A DNA stretch of 64,000 nt from Vibrio ziniensis (GTDB taxonomy: Bacteria > Pseudomonadota > Gammaproteobacteria > Enterobacterales > Vibrionaceae). Of the stretch, positions 52,546-63,818 are shown one piece after another. The notes under the pieces were generated by a model. It saw only the letters and a program-made list of their open reading frames with translations, made no database searches and was not told the origin of the DNA. Numbering within the stretch: position 1 is the stretch's first letter; every line of letters begins with the position of its first letter. The stretch covers positions 1,612,001-1,676,000 of the forward strand of contig NZ_CP049331.1 of assembly GCF_011064285.1 (NCBI RefSeq), given 5' to 3'. The position numbers were made by a program, and so were the translations under genes.

Positions 52546-54116
52546 ACCAAGCATTCCTGCTCTTTATTAGCCAGTGTTAGTGGGAACTCATCCATGATTC
52601 TCTCTAGCTGGTCGATATCTAAGACTTCTCTTAACCCATCCGCCAGAAGATCAAACTGCGCACTCTTGTAACTTGCATAATCGAAAGCATCCTCCGCTAA
52701 TGGCGTTAAAGTTTTTCTTAACCGCAGTTGATTTAAGAAGTGTCGAGTGAAAAGGCCATGGTCAAATAAACCGTGAATGTACGTACCCGCAATCAAACCA
52801 TCCGCTGTCACTGCGCCATCCAAAATGCTTACGTTTTGCTGATTACGAGACCGTATTTCAACGAACGGTTTCATGTCACCGATCACCTCAGTTTCACCCA
52901 TGTGGATCTCGTACCCACTTAGCTCCATTCCATCAACATCGCAGAACAACCCACGACTATGGCTGAGAATCTTCCCTTTTACTTGCGTAGTGTGTTTGGA
53001 TTGCGCGAATTTGGTCACCGTATCAAGCAACCCCAGTCCATTCATCCGATCAATGCCTGATTCAACACCATCAATCAGTGTTTTACCAAGCATCTGATAG
53101 CCACCGCAGACACCCAATACCGCGCAGCCCTGTTTCGCTTTGTTGACAATCGCAGATGACAAACCGCATTCATTCAGGTAAGTGAGATCAGCTAAAGTAT
53201 TTTTGCTTCCGGGTAGGATAATCAAGTCGGGATTGCCAAGTTGAGACACTTTAGCAACGTAACGTAAATTCACGTCGGGCTGAGCAGCTAACGCATTGAA
53301 GTCTGTGAAATTGGAAATACGAGGAACTTTGATCACTGCGATATCAAGTTTATCCGCGTCACTTTCTATTCCTAGTTGATGACGTAACTTTTCAGGTTGT
53401 AATGCCACACCATCTTCTTCTTCCAAGTCCACATCAAGATAAGGCACGACTCCGATAACCGGAACTTGTGTCAGTGCTTCTATTTGCTTTATTCCCGGTT
53501 TGAGCAGTTCTACATCGCCGCGAAACTTGTTAATAATCACACCTCGAACACGCTGCCGTTCTTGTTCTGACAACAACATCAACGTGCCGTAAATGGAAGC
53601 AAACACACCACCTCGGTCAATATCAGCAATAAGAATCACAGGCGCATTAATAAGCTCAGCCATGCCCATGTTGACGATATCTCGGTCGCGTAAGTTAATC
53701 TCAGCTGGGCTGCCTGCGCCCTCCAGAACTACGATGTCGTTTTGCTCGGCAAGCTCTGTAAATGCACGGAAAATCTTCTTTTGCAGTTGGGGTTTGAATT
53801 CGTGATAAGTCACCGCATCCATGTTGGTCAGAACTTTACCCATCACAATCACTTGCGAATGACGATCACCTGTCGGTTTAAGTAAAACAGGATTCATTCT
53901 TACATCAGGCTCTACGCCTGCTGCTTCAGCCTGAAAGATTTGCGCTCTGCCCATTTCATCACCGCTACGTGTGATCCCTGAATTCAGTGCCATGTTTTGT
54001 GCTTTGAATGGCACACAGCGATATCCGTTTTGTGCCAAAATTCGACAAATACCCGCCACCAACACACTTTTGCCAACGTCAGAAGCGGTTCCTTGAAACA
54101 TGATTGCACGACTCAT
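52542..54116 (-). CDS. cbiP: Cobyric acid synthase CbiP (CobQ)
   Basis: A 524-residue ATP-dependent amidotransferase that adds four amide groups to adenosyl-cobyrinic diamide. The N-terminal dethiobiotin-synthetase-like domain starts with [17 protein letters not shown], the glutaminase domain carries the nucleophile in [12 protein letters not shown] (about 335) and the His in [10 protein letters not shown]. It is flanked by four-base overlaps with cbiO and cobS. Confidence 0.95.
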   Translation of the reverse strand: MSRAIMFQGTASDVGKSVLVAGICRILAQNGYRCVPFKAQNMALNSGITRSGDEMGRAQIFQAEAAGVEPDVRMNPVLLKPTGDRHSQVIVMGKVLTNMDAVTYHEFKPQLQKKIFRAFTELAEQNDIVVLEGAGSPAEINLRDRDIVNMGMAELINAPVILIADIDRGGVFASIYGTLMLLSEQERQRVRGVIINKFRGDVELLKPGIKQIEALTQVPVIGVVPYLDVDLEEEDGVALQPEKLRHQLGIESDADKLDIAVIKVPRISNFTDFNALAAQPDVNLRYVAKVSQLGNPDLIILPGSKNTLADLTYLNECGLSSAIVNKAKQGCAVLGVCGGYQMLGKTLIDGVESGIDRMNGLGLLDTVTKFAQSKHTTQVKGKILSHSRGLFCDVDGMELSGYEIHMGETEVIGDMKPFVEIRSRNQQNVSILDGAVTADGLIAGTYIHGLFDHGLFTRHFLNQLRLRKTLTPLAEDAFDYASYKSAQFDLLADGLREVLDIDQLERIMDEFPLTLANKEQECLV

Positions 54117-54928
54117 ATCGACTCCTTAATTAGACTACTCCCAGCGACCATTTCATGTTCGTGGCGAAACAGTGGCATACCAAACTCTTGGTGCATTTTT
54201 ACTAACCAAGGCTGTTCCAGACCGACTTGCTCAATAAAGCGTTTATCAAGGAAAACGTTCTGTGGTTCACCTTGAGAAACCATCTCTCCCTGACTCATGA
54301 CGTAGACGTAATCACATACGTCGTAAATCAAATTGATGTCGTGACTCGACATCACTACGTTCTTGCCGAGATCAGAAATAGAACGTATGAGCGCTTTCAT
54401 CTGCTTAGTTCCGTTTGGATCCAGTCCCGCTGTCGGTTCATCTAACAGCAAATACTCGGAATCCATGACCAGTGAACCTGCCAGTGCGACACGTTTTTTC
54501 TGACCATAACTGAGATACTGTATAGGCTTATGGGCGAAGCTCTTACCATCCACCAGATCTAATGCTCGTTGAATTCTTTGTTCGATTTCATGTTCCGCTA
54601 TTCCAAGATTTCTCAGACTGAACGCAATATCGTTATACACATCGGTATAGAAGATTTGCTGGTCGGGTTCCTGAAATAATAAGGTGACATTTTTGCGATG
54701 TTGGATAAGTGCTTTCTTGCTGTAGTCAATGGGTTGCTGCGACCAGTTGACACTGCCTTCTGTCGGCGTATGCAGACCAAGTAGCAGTTTGAATAAAGTG
54801 GATTTTCCACATCCATTTGCACCAACCACACCAATGACAGAGTGAGTGGAAAAATCCATGTTGAGATTCCTCAACACCGGATCACCTTTTTCATAAGCAA
54901 AACTCATTGAGCTCACTGATAACGTCAT
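54113..54928 (-). CDS. cbiO: Cobalt ECF transporter ATP-binding protein CbiO
   Basis: A 271-residue ATPase of the energy-coupling factor cobalt importer. Walker [12 protein letters not shown] (about 36-46), signature [13 protein letters not shown], and Walker [13 protein letters not shown] are intact. It drives CbiMNQ. Overlaps of four bases with cbiQ and cbiP indicate translational coupling. Confidence 0.94.
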   Translation of the reverse strand: MTLSVSSMSFAYEKGDPVLRNLNMDFSTHSVIGVVGANGCGKSTLFKLLLGLHTPTEGSVNWSQQPIDYSKKALIQHRKNVTLLFQEPDQQIFYTDVYNDIAFSLRNLGIAEHEIEQRIQRALDLVDGKSFAHKPIQYLSYGQKKRVALAGSLVMDSEYLLLDEPTAGLDPNGTKQMKALIRSISDLGKNVVMSSHDINLIYDVCDYVYVMSQGEMVSQGEPQNVFLDKRFIEQVGLEQPWLVKMHQEFGMPLFRHEHEMVAGSSLIKESI

Positions 54929-55602
54929 TGATGAAATTCTCCTTGATACAACTTAACTGCCAGAGCACTTTGCATATGGTGGTGACGAATCATCACTCTT
55001 TGCAGTAACACACCCACCAACATCGCTAATGATTTCAACCATAACCCACGTTTGATATATCCAAACCTCAGTGTTTGAGCGGTATAAATGGCATGAGTTT
55101 CTTCGATAAAGATAAAAATGAATCGGTAGGTTAATAACACTTGCTCAACCAAAACCGAGGGTAACCGCGCTTTTTTTAGTAACGTCACGCACTGATTAAA
55201 GGGCGTGATAATCACGAAACACAACGTCGCGGCAATAGAACATAAACACCGAAAAAATGTCGTCATCGCAGTATCAACTGTTTGAGCACTAACCCCAACA
55301 TAGCCATCGAACATTGGCAAACTTGCAATCAAGTGTGCTGAGTTATCACTGTATGTGACAAGCATCGCGATAAGACTCATGGCTAAAAAGCCAAAAGGTA
55401 AACTCAGCCATTGCAGATACTGCTTCGAAGTTAACCTGCCTGCGTAACAAGTGACGACACTGAGCAAAATGAACAGAGCGAATTGCCACGCTATCGGTGT
55501 CATCATGGCTGTCACCAAAACCGCAAGATATGCCCACCATTTATAGCTTGGCGAAACAGCAACCCAACGGTTTTGATAGGCGTACTTATCGATGATCAGC
55601 AT
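54925..55602 (-). CDS. cbiQ: Cobalt ECF transporter transmembrane protein CbiQ
   Basis: A 225-residue membrane protein with about five to six helices that links CbiO to CbiM. The coupling segments expected for CbiQ are near ARLPSVLVEQVLLTYRF and the C-terminal AQTLRFGYIKRGL. It overlaps cbiN by 17 bases. Confidence 0.92.
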   Translation of the reverse strand: MLIIDKYAYQNRWVAVSPSYKWWAYLAVLVTAMMTPIAWQFALFILLSVVTCYAGRLTSKQYLQWLSLPFGFLAMSLIAMLVTYSDNSAHLIASLPMFDGYVGVSAQTVDTAMTTFFRCLCSIAATLCFVIITPFNQCVTLLKKARLPSVLVEQVLLTYRFIFIFIEETHAIYTAQTLRFGYIKRGLWLKSLAMLVGVLLQRVMIRHHHMQSALAVKLYQGEFHQ

Positions 55603-55870
55603 CGGTTCTTCTTCTGCCGTGGTAGAAGCCTAAAATGTAAAAGATCACAGCCGCACCCAATGAGCCTTGAAGCGTAAACACTAAACTTTCTATCTCTCCG
55701 CTCGCAGGTTCAATTAAAGGTTCAATCCATGGTTTATAGTTTGGTGCTACTTGAGTTATCAAGGACTCTGCTTGACCATCAGAGCCAGAAAACTCAGCGC
55801 TCGGATTCATTAGTAATGGAACAACGACTAAGGCACACAGCATAGCCATCAGTATTAGATTTTTTTTCAT
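55586..55870 (-). CDS. cbiN: Cobalt transporter accessory subunit CbiN
   Basis: A 94-residue protein with an N-terminal and a C-terminal membrane helix and an acidic periplasmic loop containing EFSGSDGQAE, as expected for CbiN. It assists CbiM in loading cobalt. It overlaps cbiM by four bases. Confidence 0.93.
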   Translation of the reverse strand: MKKNLILMAMLCALVVVPLLMNPSAEFSGSDGQAESLITQVAPNYKPWIEPLIEPASGEIESLVFTLQGSLGAAVIFYILGFYHGRRRTDADHR

Positions 55871-56607
55871 CGTAATACCCTCTCTTGAAACGAAATGAGC
55901 GAACGTTTAGTCAGTTGTTCATAGATAAGAACAGTAAGCAGACCTTCAGCGATCGCGATTGGTAGCTGAGTGAACAGGAATATGCCCATGAACTTACTCA
56001 TAGAAGCCATTACGCCAAACTCAGGGTCTGGGAATGCTGCGCCAAGCTGCAAAGAGGTGACCGCATAAGTAGAGATGTCTGCGACAAACGCCACTAAGAA
56101 TACAGCGATATCTTTGCTTAAATTCAAACGGTTAGCGGCAATCCAGACCAAGTAACCGATCATCGGACCGATGACCGCCATCGACATACCGTTTGCACCT
56201 AACGTTGAAATGCCGCCATGAGCAAGCAACAACGCTTGGAACAGTAGAGCAATACCGCCAAGTACAGGCACAACCATAAAGCCAAATAAAATAACAGCTA
56301 AACCAACTCCGGTTGGATGGGAGCAACTGCCCGTAACTGAAGGAAGCTTTAGCGCTGAAAGTACAAAAATAAACGCGCCGCAAAGGGCTAGCAGTACTTT
56401 CTTATTGGCATCATCAGTAACGATCTGTTTTAGATTCCTAACGCTCATGATCACAAACGGAATGAACAGAGCCCACCAAGTTAACGCCCATGTAGGCGGT
56501 AAAAAACCTTCCATAATGTGCATTGCATTGGCATTGAGTGGTGACATCGCAATAGCGCCTACCCATGCCATGAGCGCCATGCGTTTGGTATTGAACTTCA
56601 GTGACAT
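55867..56607 (-). CDS. cbiM: Cobalt ECF transporter substrate-binding membrane protein CbiM
   Basis: A 246-residue protein. After a cleavable leader, the mature N-terminus begins with the metal-binding MHIMEGFLP (from about residue 29), whose Met and His ligate Co2+. About seven membrane helices follow, with TGSCSHPTGVGLAVI. CbiMNQO together import cobalt for the pathway encoded here. It starts 13 bases after cbiL. Confidence 0.95.
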   Translation of the reverse strand: MSLKFNTKRMALMAWVGAIAMSPLNANAMHIMEGFLPPTWALTWWALFIPFVIMSVRNLKQIVTDDANKKVLLALCGAFIFVLSALKLPSVTGSCSHPTGVGLAVILFGFMVVPVLGGIALLFQALLLAHGGISTLGANGMSMAVIGPMIGYLVWIAANRLNLSKDIAVFLVAFVADISTYAVTSLQLGAAFPDPEFGVMASMSKFMGIFLFTQLPIAIAEGLLTVLIYEQLTKRSLISFQERVLR

Positions 56608-56620
56608 ACACGAACTCCTT

Positions 56621-57334
56621 CTAGTGATGTTTCCAGCTACGGTTTACCACTATGGTTGAGAAGTAAGGCAGAGCTTCACCCTCTTCTACTTGTGACAAAT
56701 CCGGATAAAAGATCTCATTCTCCATTGAGGCGTTTGCCATCAACACAGCATGTTCAAGCAAACCTTGCTCAATCAACAACTGACGCACTTTGTCAAAACG
56801 TCCGTAGACTTTCATCAGCACCACTGCTTCGTGGTCTATCAAAGCACGGCGAAGTACTTCTATCTCTGCAGTACATGACATCACCGCCAACGACTGTTGT
56901 TCCATACACAGTGGGAAGCGCGCTTGTGAGGCGATACAAGAGAAAGAGGTAATTCCGGGAATGATGTCTATATCAATTTTGTTTTCGAGACGTTCGAGCA
57001 GAAATACCCAAGTGCTAAACAACATGCTGTCACCTAAGGTAATGAAACCCACTTGTTTCCCGTGATTCACATCTGCTTCAATTTCCAATGCTACGTCATC
57101 CCATGCTTGCTGCTTTTCTTGCGCATCATTGGTCATTGGGAAATGGCGCTCTTTGATCAGAACTTGTTTTCCGATGTATTCACGGACAATCGACAGTGCA
57201 AGGCTATCGCCGCCTTTGCGACCTGCAGGTGCATACAAAACATCCAACTTATCAAGAAGTCGAGCTGCCCTTACAGTAATAAGGTCGCTTGCGCCCGGTC
57301 CCGTTCCAATCGCATAGAGTTTTCCTTTATTCAC
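56621..57334 (-). CDS. cbiL: Cobalt-factor II C20-methyltransferase CbiL
   Basis: A 237-residue SAM-dependent methyltransferase acting at C20 of cobalt-factor II. The N-terminal GTGPGASDLITVRA and the middle IPGITSFSCIASQA are the SAM-binding motifs of the tetrapyrrole methylase family. It overlaps cbiK by four bases. Confidence 0.94.
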   Translation of the reverse strand: MNKGKLYAIGTGPGASDLITVRAARLLDKLDVLYAPAGRKGGDSLALSIVREYIGKQVLIKERHFPMTNDAQEKQQAWDDVALEIEADVNHGKQVGFITLGDSMLFSTWVFLLERLENKIDIDIIPGITSFSCIASQARFPLCMEQQSLAVMSCTAEIEVLRRALIDHEAVVLMKVYGRFDKVRQLLIEQGLLEHAVLMANASMENEIFYPDLSQVEEGEALPYFSTIVVNRSWKHH

Positions 57335-58137
57335 GCGACTTTCTCCTTAACCAATGGCTTATTTGCTAATTCAGTAGCAGCTAAGTGATCGACAAACATC
57401 TGTCTGATAAGCGGATTTTCTCCCAATCCCTGAACGATCGGTTCGGCAACGATGCCCGCTTTTTGAATCAGTGTTTTCCATGAGTCAGGTTCATCAGAAG
57501 CCATGTCATTGATTGCGTGATCACCGGCAACCAGCATCAGCGGCATAAGATACACTTTGTTAACGCACTCATTTTCCAACCTAGAAATCACGCTCTCAAT
57601 CTCTGGATAGCTCTCCACCGCGCCAACAACATAGGGTAAATTTCTCGCCATCATCATGTGGTCAAGGCAAGCGTAAGCAGAGAAGGCATGGTGTGTTGCT
57701 CCGTGCCCCATAAGCACCAAACGTTCATCGTGTTTCAGTTGTGGCGCTTGATGTTGAATGGCTTCAACAAGCTGGTCATAGTCATCCATACAACTCAACA
57801 GAGGCAGACCTAGCTGCAAGTTGTCAAATTCATCGCGATAAGATTCCACTTGCTGAGAGATCTTTTCGTATTCGTCACCATTGATGATGTGTAAAGACTG
57901 AATAACCACATCACGATAACCAGCCTCTTTCAGACGTTGCAGAACCTGCTGTGGGTTATCAATATGAATACCATCGCGCTTCTCCAGTTTCCTGATGATC
58001 ATCGAAGACGTAAATGCTCGGAAGAAGTCTCGATTGGGATAAGCCCGTGCAAGTTCGGCTTCACATGCTTCGATGTTTTTCTTCATTGCATGGGGATAGC
58101 TGGTGCCAAAGCTGATTACAACTAATGCTTTTTTCAT
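57331..58137 (-). CDS. cbiK: Sirohydrochlorin cobaltochelatase CbiK
   Basis: A 268-residue chelatase that inserts Co2+ into sirohydrochlorin, the entry step of the anaerobic cobalamin route. Catalytic His are expected in MGHGATHHAFSAY and LVAGDHAINDM. The start MKKALVVISFGTSYP (58137) gives a four-base overlap with cbiJ; the frame extends 8 codons further, into that gene. Its presence, with CbiG and CbiD, identifies the early-cobalt-insertion pathway. Confidence 0.94.
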   Translation of the reverse strand: MKKALVVISFGTSYPHAMKKNIEACEAELARAYPNRDFFRAFTSSMIIRKLEKRDGIHIDNPQQVLQRLKEAGYRDVVIQSLHIINGDEYEKISQQVESYRDEFDNLQLGLPLLSCMDDYDQLVEAIQHQAPQLKHDERLVLMGHGATHHAFSAYACLDHMMMARNLPYVVGAVESYPEIESVISRLENECVNKVYLMPLMLVAGDHAINDMASDEPDSWKTLIQKAGIVAEPIVQGLGENPLIRQMFVDHLAATELANKPLVKEKVA

Positions 58138-58985
58138 ACTAAACATGCCTCTTGTTGCCAACTGTCAAACAGCTCTTCACAGCCGGATAAGTTGGTCTGA
58201 TAACTCACGTATTGGTTAATCGATGTTGTTTTTGGCCGTTCGATCACAATGCAAGGGATACCCAGCTCGATACACGGCTCTACTTTTCCCCCAAAACCAC
58301 CAACACTGCCCGATTCCTTTGTGATCACGACATCTGGCTGAAGCATTTCATACAGCGCATGATTCATGTTTCGAGTAAAAGGACCTTTCATCGCGATGAT
58401 ATTTTCAATACCAAGTCCTAATGCGTTGCACTCACTGATCACTTCAGCAACAGGTAACACTCGTGCAAACAGCACTTTGTCTCTCAGCATTCGCTTGAAC
58501 GTTTCCAAATCTTTACTGCCAGTGGTGAGTAAAACCCGTTGCTGGCTGCCTGTGATTTTTCTGCACGCGTCCATTACATTGGTTGCCTTGATAACCAAAG
58601 GCGAATCATGAATAGATTGTGACTTTTCGTTTGTAGCGCTCTCCAATGTGGAGTGTGATACTTGTGGCTCGTAACTGGGGCGCTCATAACGCATGACCGG
58701 ACACTGAATACCTTCACAGGCCACCACTATCGTGAGTCGAAGAACCTGCGCGTAGGGATGAGCAGCATCAATAACGTAATCCACGTGGTTGCGTTGAATA
58801 AATTCGCGCATGGCGGAGCTGTCCATACGCCCTAAGATAACGTTGGATTCAAATTGTTTTGCGCTGTGTTTACCTTCTTCGGTTGCAACTGACAACGTAA
58901 AGTGAATGTCACGCGCAGCCAGTGCCTCGCACAACATCAAAGCGTCAGAAGTTCCTCCAAAAACAAGCACATGGTTTGGTTTCAC
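58134..58985 (-). CDS. cbiJ: Cobalt-precorrin-6A reductase CbiJ
   Basis: A 283-residue NAD(P)H-dependent reductase. The N-terminal VFGGTSDALMLCEAL and the motifs VIDAAHPYA and MKGPF are typical. It reduces the corrin macrocycle before methylation and decarboxylation by CbiE/CbiT. Overlaps of four bases with cbiH and cbiK. It reads slightly longer than many CbiJ proteins, owing to a Ser/Glu-rich insert around residues 107-127 (SHSTLESATNEKSQSIHDSP). Confidence 0.9.
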   Translation of the reverse strand: MKPNHVLVFGGTSDALMLCEALAARDIHFTLSVATEEGKHSAKQFESNVILGRMDSSAMREFIQRNHVDYVIDAAHPYAQVLRLTIVVACEGIQCPVMRYERPSYEPQVSHSTLESATNEKSQSIHDSPLVIKATNVMDACRKITGSQQRVLLTTGSKDLETFKRMLRDKVLFARVLPVAEVISECNALGLGIENIIAMKGPFTRNMNHALYEMLQPDVVITKESGSVGGFGGKVEPCIELGIPCIVIERPKTTSINQYVSYQTNLSGCEELFDSWQQEACLV

Positions 58986-59707
58986 AATGAATACCCTCTC
59001 GGCGTAATCATCATGCCCTGATCGAAATAAGTAGACTGATTACCCACAACAACCAAAGTACGCATGTCGACCAATTCAAAATCCATCTCTTCGAAAGGCA
59101 TAATCCATTTTTCTTCCTTACGTCTGCCCGCTTCTTTTACGATGCCAACAGGCGTATTTGGATTTTTGAACGGAGCCATCAGCTCAAAAGCACGTTTTAG
59201 ATGACCTTCTCTACCGCGACTTCTCGGGTTGTAGAAACAGATAACGAAATCGGCTTCTGCCGCATTAATGATGCGTTTTTCAATTAACTCCCAAGGCGTT
59301 AATAAGTCACTCAAACTGATGTGACAGAAGTCGTGCATCAGTGGTGCGCCAAGTACGGAACCTGCTGCAATACTCGCAGTCATGCCCGGTATCACTTTGA
59401 CTTCAACGTCCCATTTTTGTTTAGTGACCATTTCGAGAATTAATCCAGCCATACCGTACACGCCGGAATCGCCACTGCTAATAATGGCGACCGTTTTTCC
59501 AGATTGAGCCAATTCCAATGCGGTCTGACAACGCTCAATTTCTTTGCACATTCCGGTTTTAATTACCGGCTTATCGCCCACCAACTCTTTGACTAAATGG
59601 GTATATGTTTTGTAACCCACAATCACTTCAGCCGCTTCTATGGCTTCTCGAGCTTGGTAAGTCATCATGTCGAGTCCACCCGGACCAATTCCTACCACGT
59701 ATAACAT
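58982..59707 (-). CDS. cbiH: Cobalt-precorrin-3 C17-methyltransferase CbiH
   Basis: A 241-residue SAM methyltransferase that methylates C17 and contracts the ring. Motifs are VGIGPGGLDMMT at the N-terminus, SSGDSGVYGMAG, and VIPGMTASIAAGSVLGAPL. It overlaps cbiG by one base and cbiJ by four. Confidence 0.95.
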   Translation of the reverse strand: MLYVVGIGPGGLDMMTYQAREAIEAAEVIVGYKTYTHLVKELVGDKPVIKTGMCKEIERCQTALELAQSGKTVAIISSGDSGVYGMAGLILEMVTKQKWDVEVKVIPGMTASIAAGSVLGAPLMHDFCHISLSDLLTPWELIEKRIINAAEADFVICFYNPRSRGREGHLKRAFELMAPFKNPNTPVGIVKEAGRRKEEKWIMPFEEMDFELVDMRTLVVVGNQSTYFDQGMMITPRGYSL

Positions 59708-60777
59708 CAGTTCAATACTCCATAGGTAATAGTGATTCCTTGCTGTTTAATGGTGTCACCCAGCAGAGAGCCGTTGCTCAATAACCAGGCTGCAGGCTGC
59801 GATACAGCGCCTACGCCCACGGTTTTCGCAACAAAATCAGAATGAGGAAAACGGTCTGCGCACTGAATTAACTCATCGGCGCTAAACACTTCGAAAGGCA
59901 CATCATAGTATTTCGCCAAATTGACGATGGCATCTTCATTGCGTTTGACATCAATGCTGCCAATGATGCTCAACGCTTTAGGATGAATATTCAGAGCCTG
60001 CAACTGGCTATTGAAAAGCGACTTCAAGAGGTCTGGTTCAACACCTTTGCGGCAACCGATACCTGCCACTAGGCGTTTAGGAATTAATTGGAAAGTAGGA
60101 ACAGACCAATTCGGACGTGTTGATTGCATAGACACGTCAATCAAAGCATCCAGTGAATACTGAGAAATCGTCTCGTCGTTAACTATCGTTAAGCCGCGTA
60201 TATCAAAGCTGTGAATATCAAAATCCAGTTGGTTAACAAGGAATGGATCAACAATGATGCCGACCTGCTTACCACTGACCAACATCTGGTTAATGGTTTT
60301 GGTAGCGACACGAAAATCGATGGTGTCGGCACACATCTGCTTGGCTAGCAAATCAAACGAGCATGTCTGATTGACATCCGTTGATGTGGTAATCACAGCC
60401 GTACCGTCAATCAGGTGAGACAGATAACGGGCTAGCTCATTCGCACCACCGACATGCCCAGATAAAAGGCTGATGACATGCTTACCTTTTTCATCAATAA
60501 CCAACACCGCGGGATCGGTAAACTTATCCTGAAGTAGCGGTGCAATAGTTCGAACGACGATGCCACACGCTCCAATCACTATGATGGCACTGTCACGCAG
60601 GAATGCCTGACTCAATGTGTTTTTGAAGCTATCGACAAACGGTTTGAACCCATCCTGCAGATATTTTTCAGAGCAGTAGCACTCCATCGGCAGATGTTCG
60701 CGCAGCTTATTCGCCACCTGCTGACCACCCGGTGTTAACGTGAATAAAGAGACCGATTCACACCTAACGGTATTCAT
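59707..60777 (-). CDS. cbiG: Cobalt-precorrin-5A hydrolase CbiG
   Basis: A 356-residue enzyme that opens the lactone of cobalt-precorrin-5A and releases acetaldehyde. The glycine-rich [18 protein letters not shown] and [10 protein letters not shown] are the family's typical segments. The start at [12 protein letters not shown] (60777) is preferred; the open frame starts 20 codons earlier, deeper in cbiF. Even so the gene overlaps cbiF by 14 bases. Confidence 0.93.
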   Translation of the reverse strand: MNTVRCESVSLFTLTPGGQQVANKLREHLPMECYCSEKYLQDGFKPFVDSFKNTLSQAFLRDSAIIVIGACGIVVRTIAPLLQDKFTDPAVLVIDEKGKHVISLLSGHVGGANELARYLSHLIDGTAVITTSTDVNQTCSFDLLAKQMCADTIDFRVATKTINQMLVSGKQVGIIVDPFLVNQLDFDIHSFDIRGLTIVNDETISQYSLDALIDVSMQSTRPNWSVPTFQLIPKRLVAGIGCRKGVEPDLLKSLFNSQLQALNIHPKALSIIGSIDVKRNEDAIVNLAKYYDVPFEVFSADELIQCADRFPHSDFVAKTVGVGAVSQPAAWLLSNGSLLGDTIKQQGITITYGVLN

Positions 60778-61528
60778 GGCAGAACTCCGCGTCATACAGC
60801 TTGGAGTAGTGATACTCTTCACCGAGGAAACGCCCAACCAGAATCAGTGCTGTTTTATAGATACCCGCTTCCGTTACCTTTTGTGCTATATCAGCTAGCG
60901 TTCCTTTTAAGATTTGGCAATCTTTCCACGTGGCTTTGTAAACGATAGAGACCGGTGTATCTGAGGGATAACCGCCCGTCATCAACTTATCGACGACTTC
61001 CCCAATCCCTTTCACTGATAAGAAAATCGCCATAGAGGTTTGATGCTGAGCAAAACTTTCCAGTGACTCCAGTTCCGGCGTTGGCGTTCTGCCAGCCATA
61101 CGAGTGATGATGAGACTTTGAGAGACTTCTGGAACGGTGTATTCAACACCAAGTTCAGACGCTGCACCAAGGAAAGACGAAACACCCGCCACTGAACGAA
61201 AACCAATGCCCAGTTTTTCCAACTCTTCACCTTGTTCACGGATTGAGCCATATAAAGAGAGATCGCCGGTTTGAAGACGAACCACCAATTTCCCTGCGTT
61301 TACTCCCTCTGCCATCATGGTGATGATCTGCTCTAAATGCATATACGCACTGTCATGGCATTGGGCAGTCGATTTACAGTAATTAAGCAACTCAGGATTA
61401 ATCAACGAACCTGCGTAGATGACGATATCTGCTTGTTTTAACAGGTTGTAACCTTTCAAAGTAATCAGCTCTGGATCACCTGGACCTGCGCCAACAAAGT
61501 AGACTTTAGAATGATCAAAGTTATCCAT
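60764..61528 (-). CDS. cbiF: Cobalt-precorrin-4 C11-methyltransferase CbiF
   Basis: A 254-residue SAM methyltransferase acting at C11. The SAM-binding motifs [16 protein letters not shown] and [19 protein letters not shown] are clear, and [14 protein letters not shown] lies between. It overlaps cbiT by eight bases. Confidence 0.95.
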   Translation of the reverse strand: MDNFDHSKVYFVGAGPGDPELITLKGYNLLKQADIVIYAGSLINPELLNYCKSTAQCHDSAYMHLEQIITMMAEGVNAGKLVVRLQTGDLSLYGSIREQGEELEKLGIGFRSVAGVSSFLGAASELGVEYTVPEVSQSLIITRMAGRTPTPELESLESFAQHQTSMAIFLSVKGIGEVVDKLMTGGYPSDTPVSIVYKATWKDCQILKGTLADIAQKVTEAGIYKTALILVGRFLGEEYHYSKLYDAEFCHEYR

Positions 61529-62093
61529 GACGTTGATTCCCCTTAATACATGAAACGATAAATGTTGGATTATTTGGCTTGAAGTAGTAGCTAGTGCCGA
61601 GAAAAGTCATAGAAGAGACTTGGATTTGGCTACACTCGAATTCGTCGATAGCGCACGTGTTTAAATGGTCTAGTGCTTGGTTAAGACTGCCGTGCAAAAT
61701 GAAGTTCATCACAAGGCGACCGCCCTCTAATAGGTGGTCTAACGCCCAATCAATAATCTGTTCCAAATTGCCGCCTGAACCACCAATGAACACCGCATCA
61801 AATTTTCCACTCAATTCACAGGGCGCTATTTTGTTGATGAGATGAATATGGTTACACCCGAGGCGCTCCATGTTTTGATACATGATTTCTACGGCGTGCT
61901 CATTCTTTTCAATGGCATACACGTGTAAACGTTCAAAGCTAAGCGCTGCTTCTAAAGCGATGCTTCCTGTTCCCGCGCCAACATCGACAAAACGGCTGGC
62001 ATAACCTAATTGCAACTTATCAAGTACTATGGTACGTACTTCTTGCTTGGTCATCGGTACTTTTTCTGCTCGCAGAAATTCACTGTCTTTCAT
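61521..62093 (-). CDS. cbiT: Cobalt-precorrin-6B C15-methyltransferase (decarboxylating) CbiT
   Basis: A 190-residue Rossmann-type methyltransferase that methylates C15 and removes the C12 acetate carboxyl. The SAM-binding motif is [16 protein letters not shown] (about 35-50), followed by [14 protein letters not shown]. It is a separate protein here, as in Salmonella, rather than fused to CbiE as in CobL. Confidence 0.94.
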   Translation of the reverse strand: MKDSEFLRAEKVPMTKQEVRTIVLDKLQLGYASRFVDVGAGTGSIALEAALSFERLHVYAIEKNEHAVEIMYQNMERLGCNHIHLINKIAPCELSGKFDAVFIGGSGGNLEQIIDWALDHLLEGGRLVMNFILHGSLNQALDHLNTCAIDEFECSQIQVSSMTFLGTSYYFKPNNPTFIVSCIKGNQRHG

Positions 62094-62685
62094 TCATCAC
62101 CACCACCACGTTCATGTCATACTCACGCTGTACTTGCTCAGGTTTAAGCACCGAAATTTTCTGATTTTCATACCCCAAGTTTTCACCAACGATGACGCTG
62201 CATTTGAGATTGCGTTTTATCGCTTCCTGAGCAATTTCATAAGGACCGAGAATTTTGTCTGTCACCAGAGCAATCTTTTTATGTAAGAAGAGAAAGTCGA
62301 AGTCAGGCTGTTTGCCGTGGCTGCTAGTAATGTAAAGATCGTTCATATCAATCCCTACTTCCGAAAACAGCATTTGAATAGAGCTTATGCCTGGAAGACA
62401 TCTGCGTTGGTCTGGCGCAAAATGCTCACTAATACGCTTACCGATACCAAATAACATTGGATCGCCGGACGCTAATACAACCACCAGTTGAGATTTGAAT
62501 TCTTCTAATGTGGCTAACGTGTTCTCAATGCTTCCCGACAATTCAATTCGTTGCCCTTTGAAATCGCCAAAAGCACTTAATAAGCGAGGCCAACCTACGA
62601 GGATATCGGCCTTCGCTATTAAGTTTTCTCCAGCGACAGTCATAAGATCTCTGCGTCCCGGCCCAGTTCCTACTACGTAAATCAT
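62080..62685 (-). CDS. cbiE: Cobalt-precorrin-7 C5-methyltransferase CbiE
   Basis: A 201-residue tetrapyrrole methylase acting at C5. Motifs are [16 protein letters not shown] at the N-terminus, [12 protein letters not shown], and [15 protein letters not shown]. It overlaps cbiT by 14 bases and cbiD by four. Confidence 0.94.
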   Translation of the reverse strand: MIYVVGTGPGRRDLMTVAGENLIAKADILVGWPRLLSAFGDFKGQRIELSGSIENTLATLEEFKSQLVVVLASGDPMLFGIGKRISEHFAPDQRRCLPGISSIQMLFSEVGIDMNDLYITSSHGKQPDFDFLFLHKKIALVTDKILGPYEIAQEAIKRNLKCSVIVGENLGYENQKISVLKPEQVQREYDMNVVVVMNERQ

Positions 62686-63818
62686 TGGAAATCCTCCACG
62701 ATCTGTTCAACAGGACGATTACTACCTAACACTTGGTTATCAAAAGAAAACAACACTACGTCACACTTAAAATGATGCTTGGCATACTTCAACATTGCCG
62801 CAACTCTGCGTTCTATCTCTTGAGCGATATTTTGGTAAACCGCCTGATAGCCATGCTCTTCAATCAGCTCAAGCGCTTCTTCGGTGGTTAAGCAGTGATA
62901 GATTTGGCGAAGTAAATCATGGGGCGCATTGAGTAACGCCAAGTGGGTGACCAAAGTTTCTAAACGTGCATCAGCAATATGGGAATGGGTGTGAAAAACC
63001 CCAGCTGCGATTTTGATAAGCTTACCTAAGTGTCCCACGATAAGAACTTGTTCGAAGTTCAAGCGATTCGCTTCTTGCAACATGTAGCCCACGAAATTGC
63101 TCATGGTCACCACAATGTCTTGTTCGATATTGAGTTGTTGCTGAACAAAACGCTCGCCGTGGTTGCCTGGGACTAAGACGATTTTACTGTGTCCTAATGA
63201 GCGTTTTTGTTCGAGTTCTATCGCAAGGGAGCGTTTCCAGCTTTCTTCCGACATAGGAGTCACAATGCCTGAAGTTCCGATGATCGAGATACCGTTTTTA
63301 ATCCCCAATCGTGAGTTGTAGGTTCTCTCAGCGCGTTCTTTGCCTTCAGGAGCAAAAATGGTGACAACCGCGCCTTTGTTAGGGCCAATCACATCACGCA
63401 CTTCTTGTTCTATGGTGTGACGCGGCGTTTTGTTAATCGCGGCAACACCTACGGGTAAACCCACGCCTTTGCGTGTCACCACACCCACACCTTCACCGCC
63501 AAGTATTTCAATAGTTTGAGTATCGTTAACCGTTACTTGGGCGTAGATCAACATTCCATGGGTAGCATCCACATCGTCACCGCCGTCTTTACGTATCGCG
63601 GCAACAGCACTATGTAATTCCATGGAAGCATCTTCTACATTCAGATTTAACGCGACACCTGAAGGTGTCACAATGGAAACCTGATGGATGAGTTGCTGAC
63701 GCATCACCATTAGTGCTGCCACTTTGGCTGCGGCAGTCGCACAAGAGCCTGTGGTATAACCCTTGCGATATGATTTTCCTCTATGCCAAACAATATCCGC
63801 TTGAGCTGTTTGACTCAT
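62682..63818 (-). CDS. cbiD: Cobalt-precorrin-5B C1-methyltransferase CbiD
   Basis: A 378-residue SAM-dependent enzyme specific to the anaerobic pathway. The hallmark [16 protein letters not shown] is at about 18-33; [19 protein letters not shown] and [15 protein letters not shown] follow. It overlaps cbiC by four bases. Confidence 0.95.
   Translation of the reverse strand: MSQTAQADIVWHRGKSYRKGYTTGSCATAAAKVAALMVMRQQLIHQVSIVTPSGVALNLNVEDASMELHSAVAAIRKDGGDDVDATHGMLIYAQVTVNDTQTIEILGGEGVGVVTRKGVGLPVGVAAINKTPRHTIEQEVRDVIGPNKGAVVTIFAPEGKERAERTYNSRLGIKNGISIIGTSGIVTPMSEESWKRSLAIELEQKRSLGHSKIVLVPGNHGERFVQQQLNIEQDIVVTMSNFVGYMLQEANRLNFEQVLIVGHLGKLIKIAAGVFHTHSHIADARLETLVTHLALLNAPHDLLRQIYHCLTTEEALELIEEHGYQAVYQNIAQEIERRVAAMLKYAKHHFKCDVVLFSFDNQVLGSNRPVEQIVEDFQ

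Noticed and set aside
62168..62182. ATACCCCAAGTTTT shared between cbiE and the prpF-prpE gap
   Set aside because: A 14-base match, one copy inside a coding region, no further extension; likely chance.
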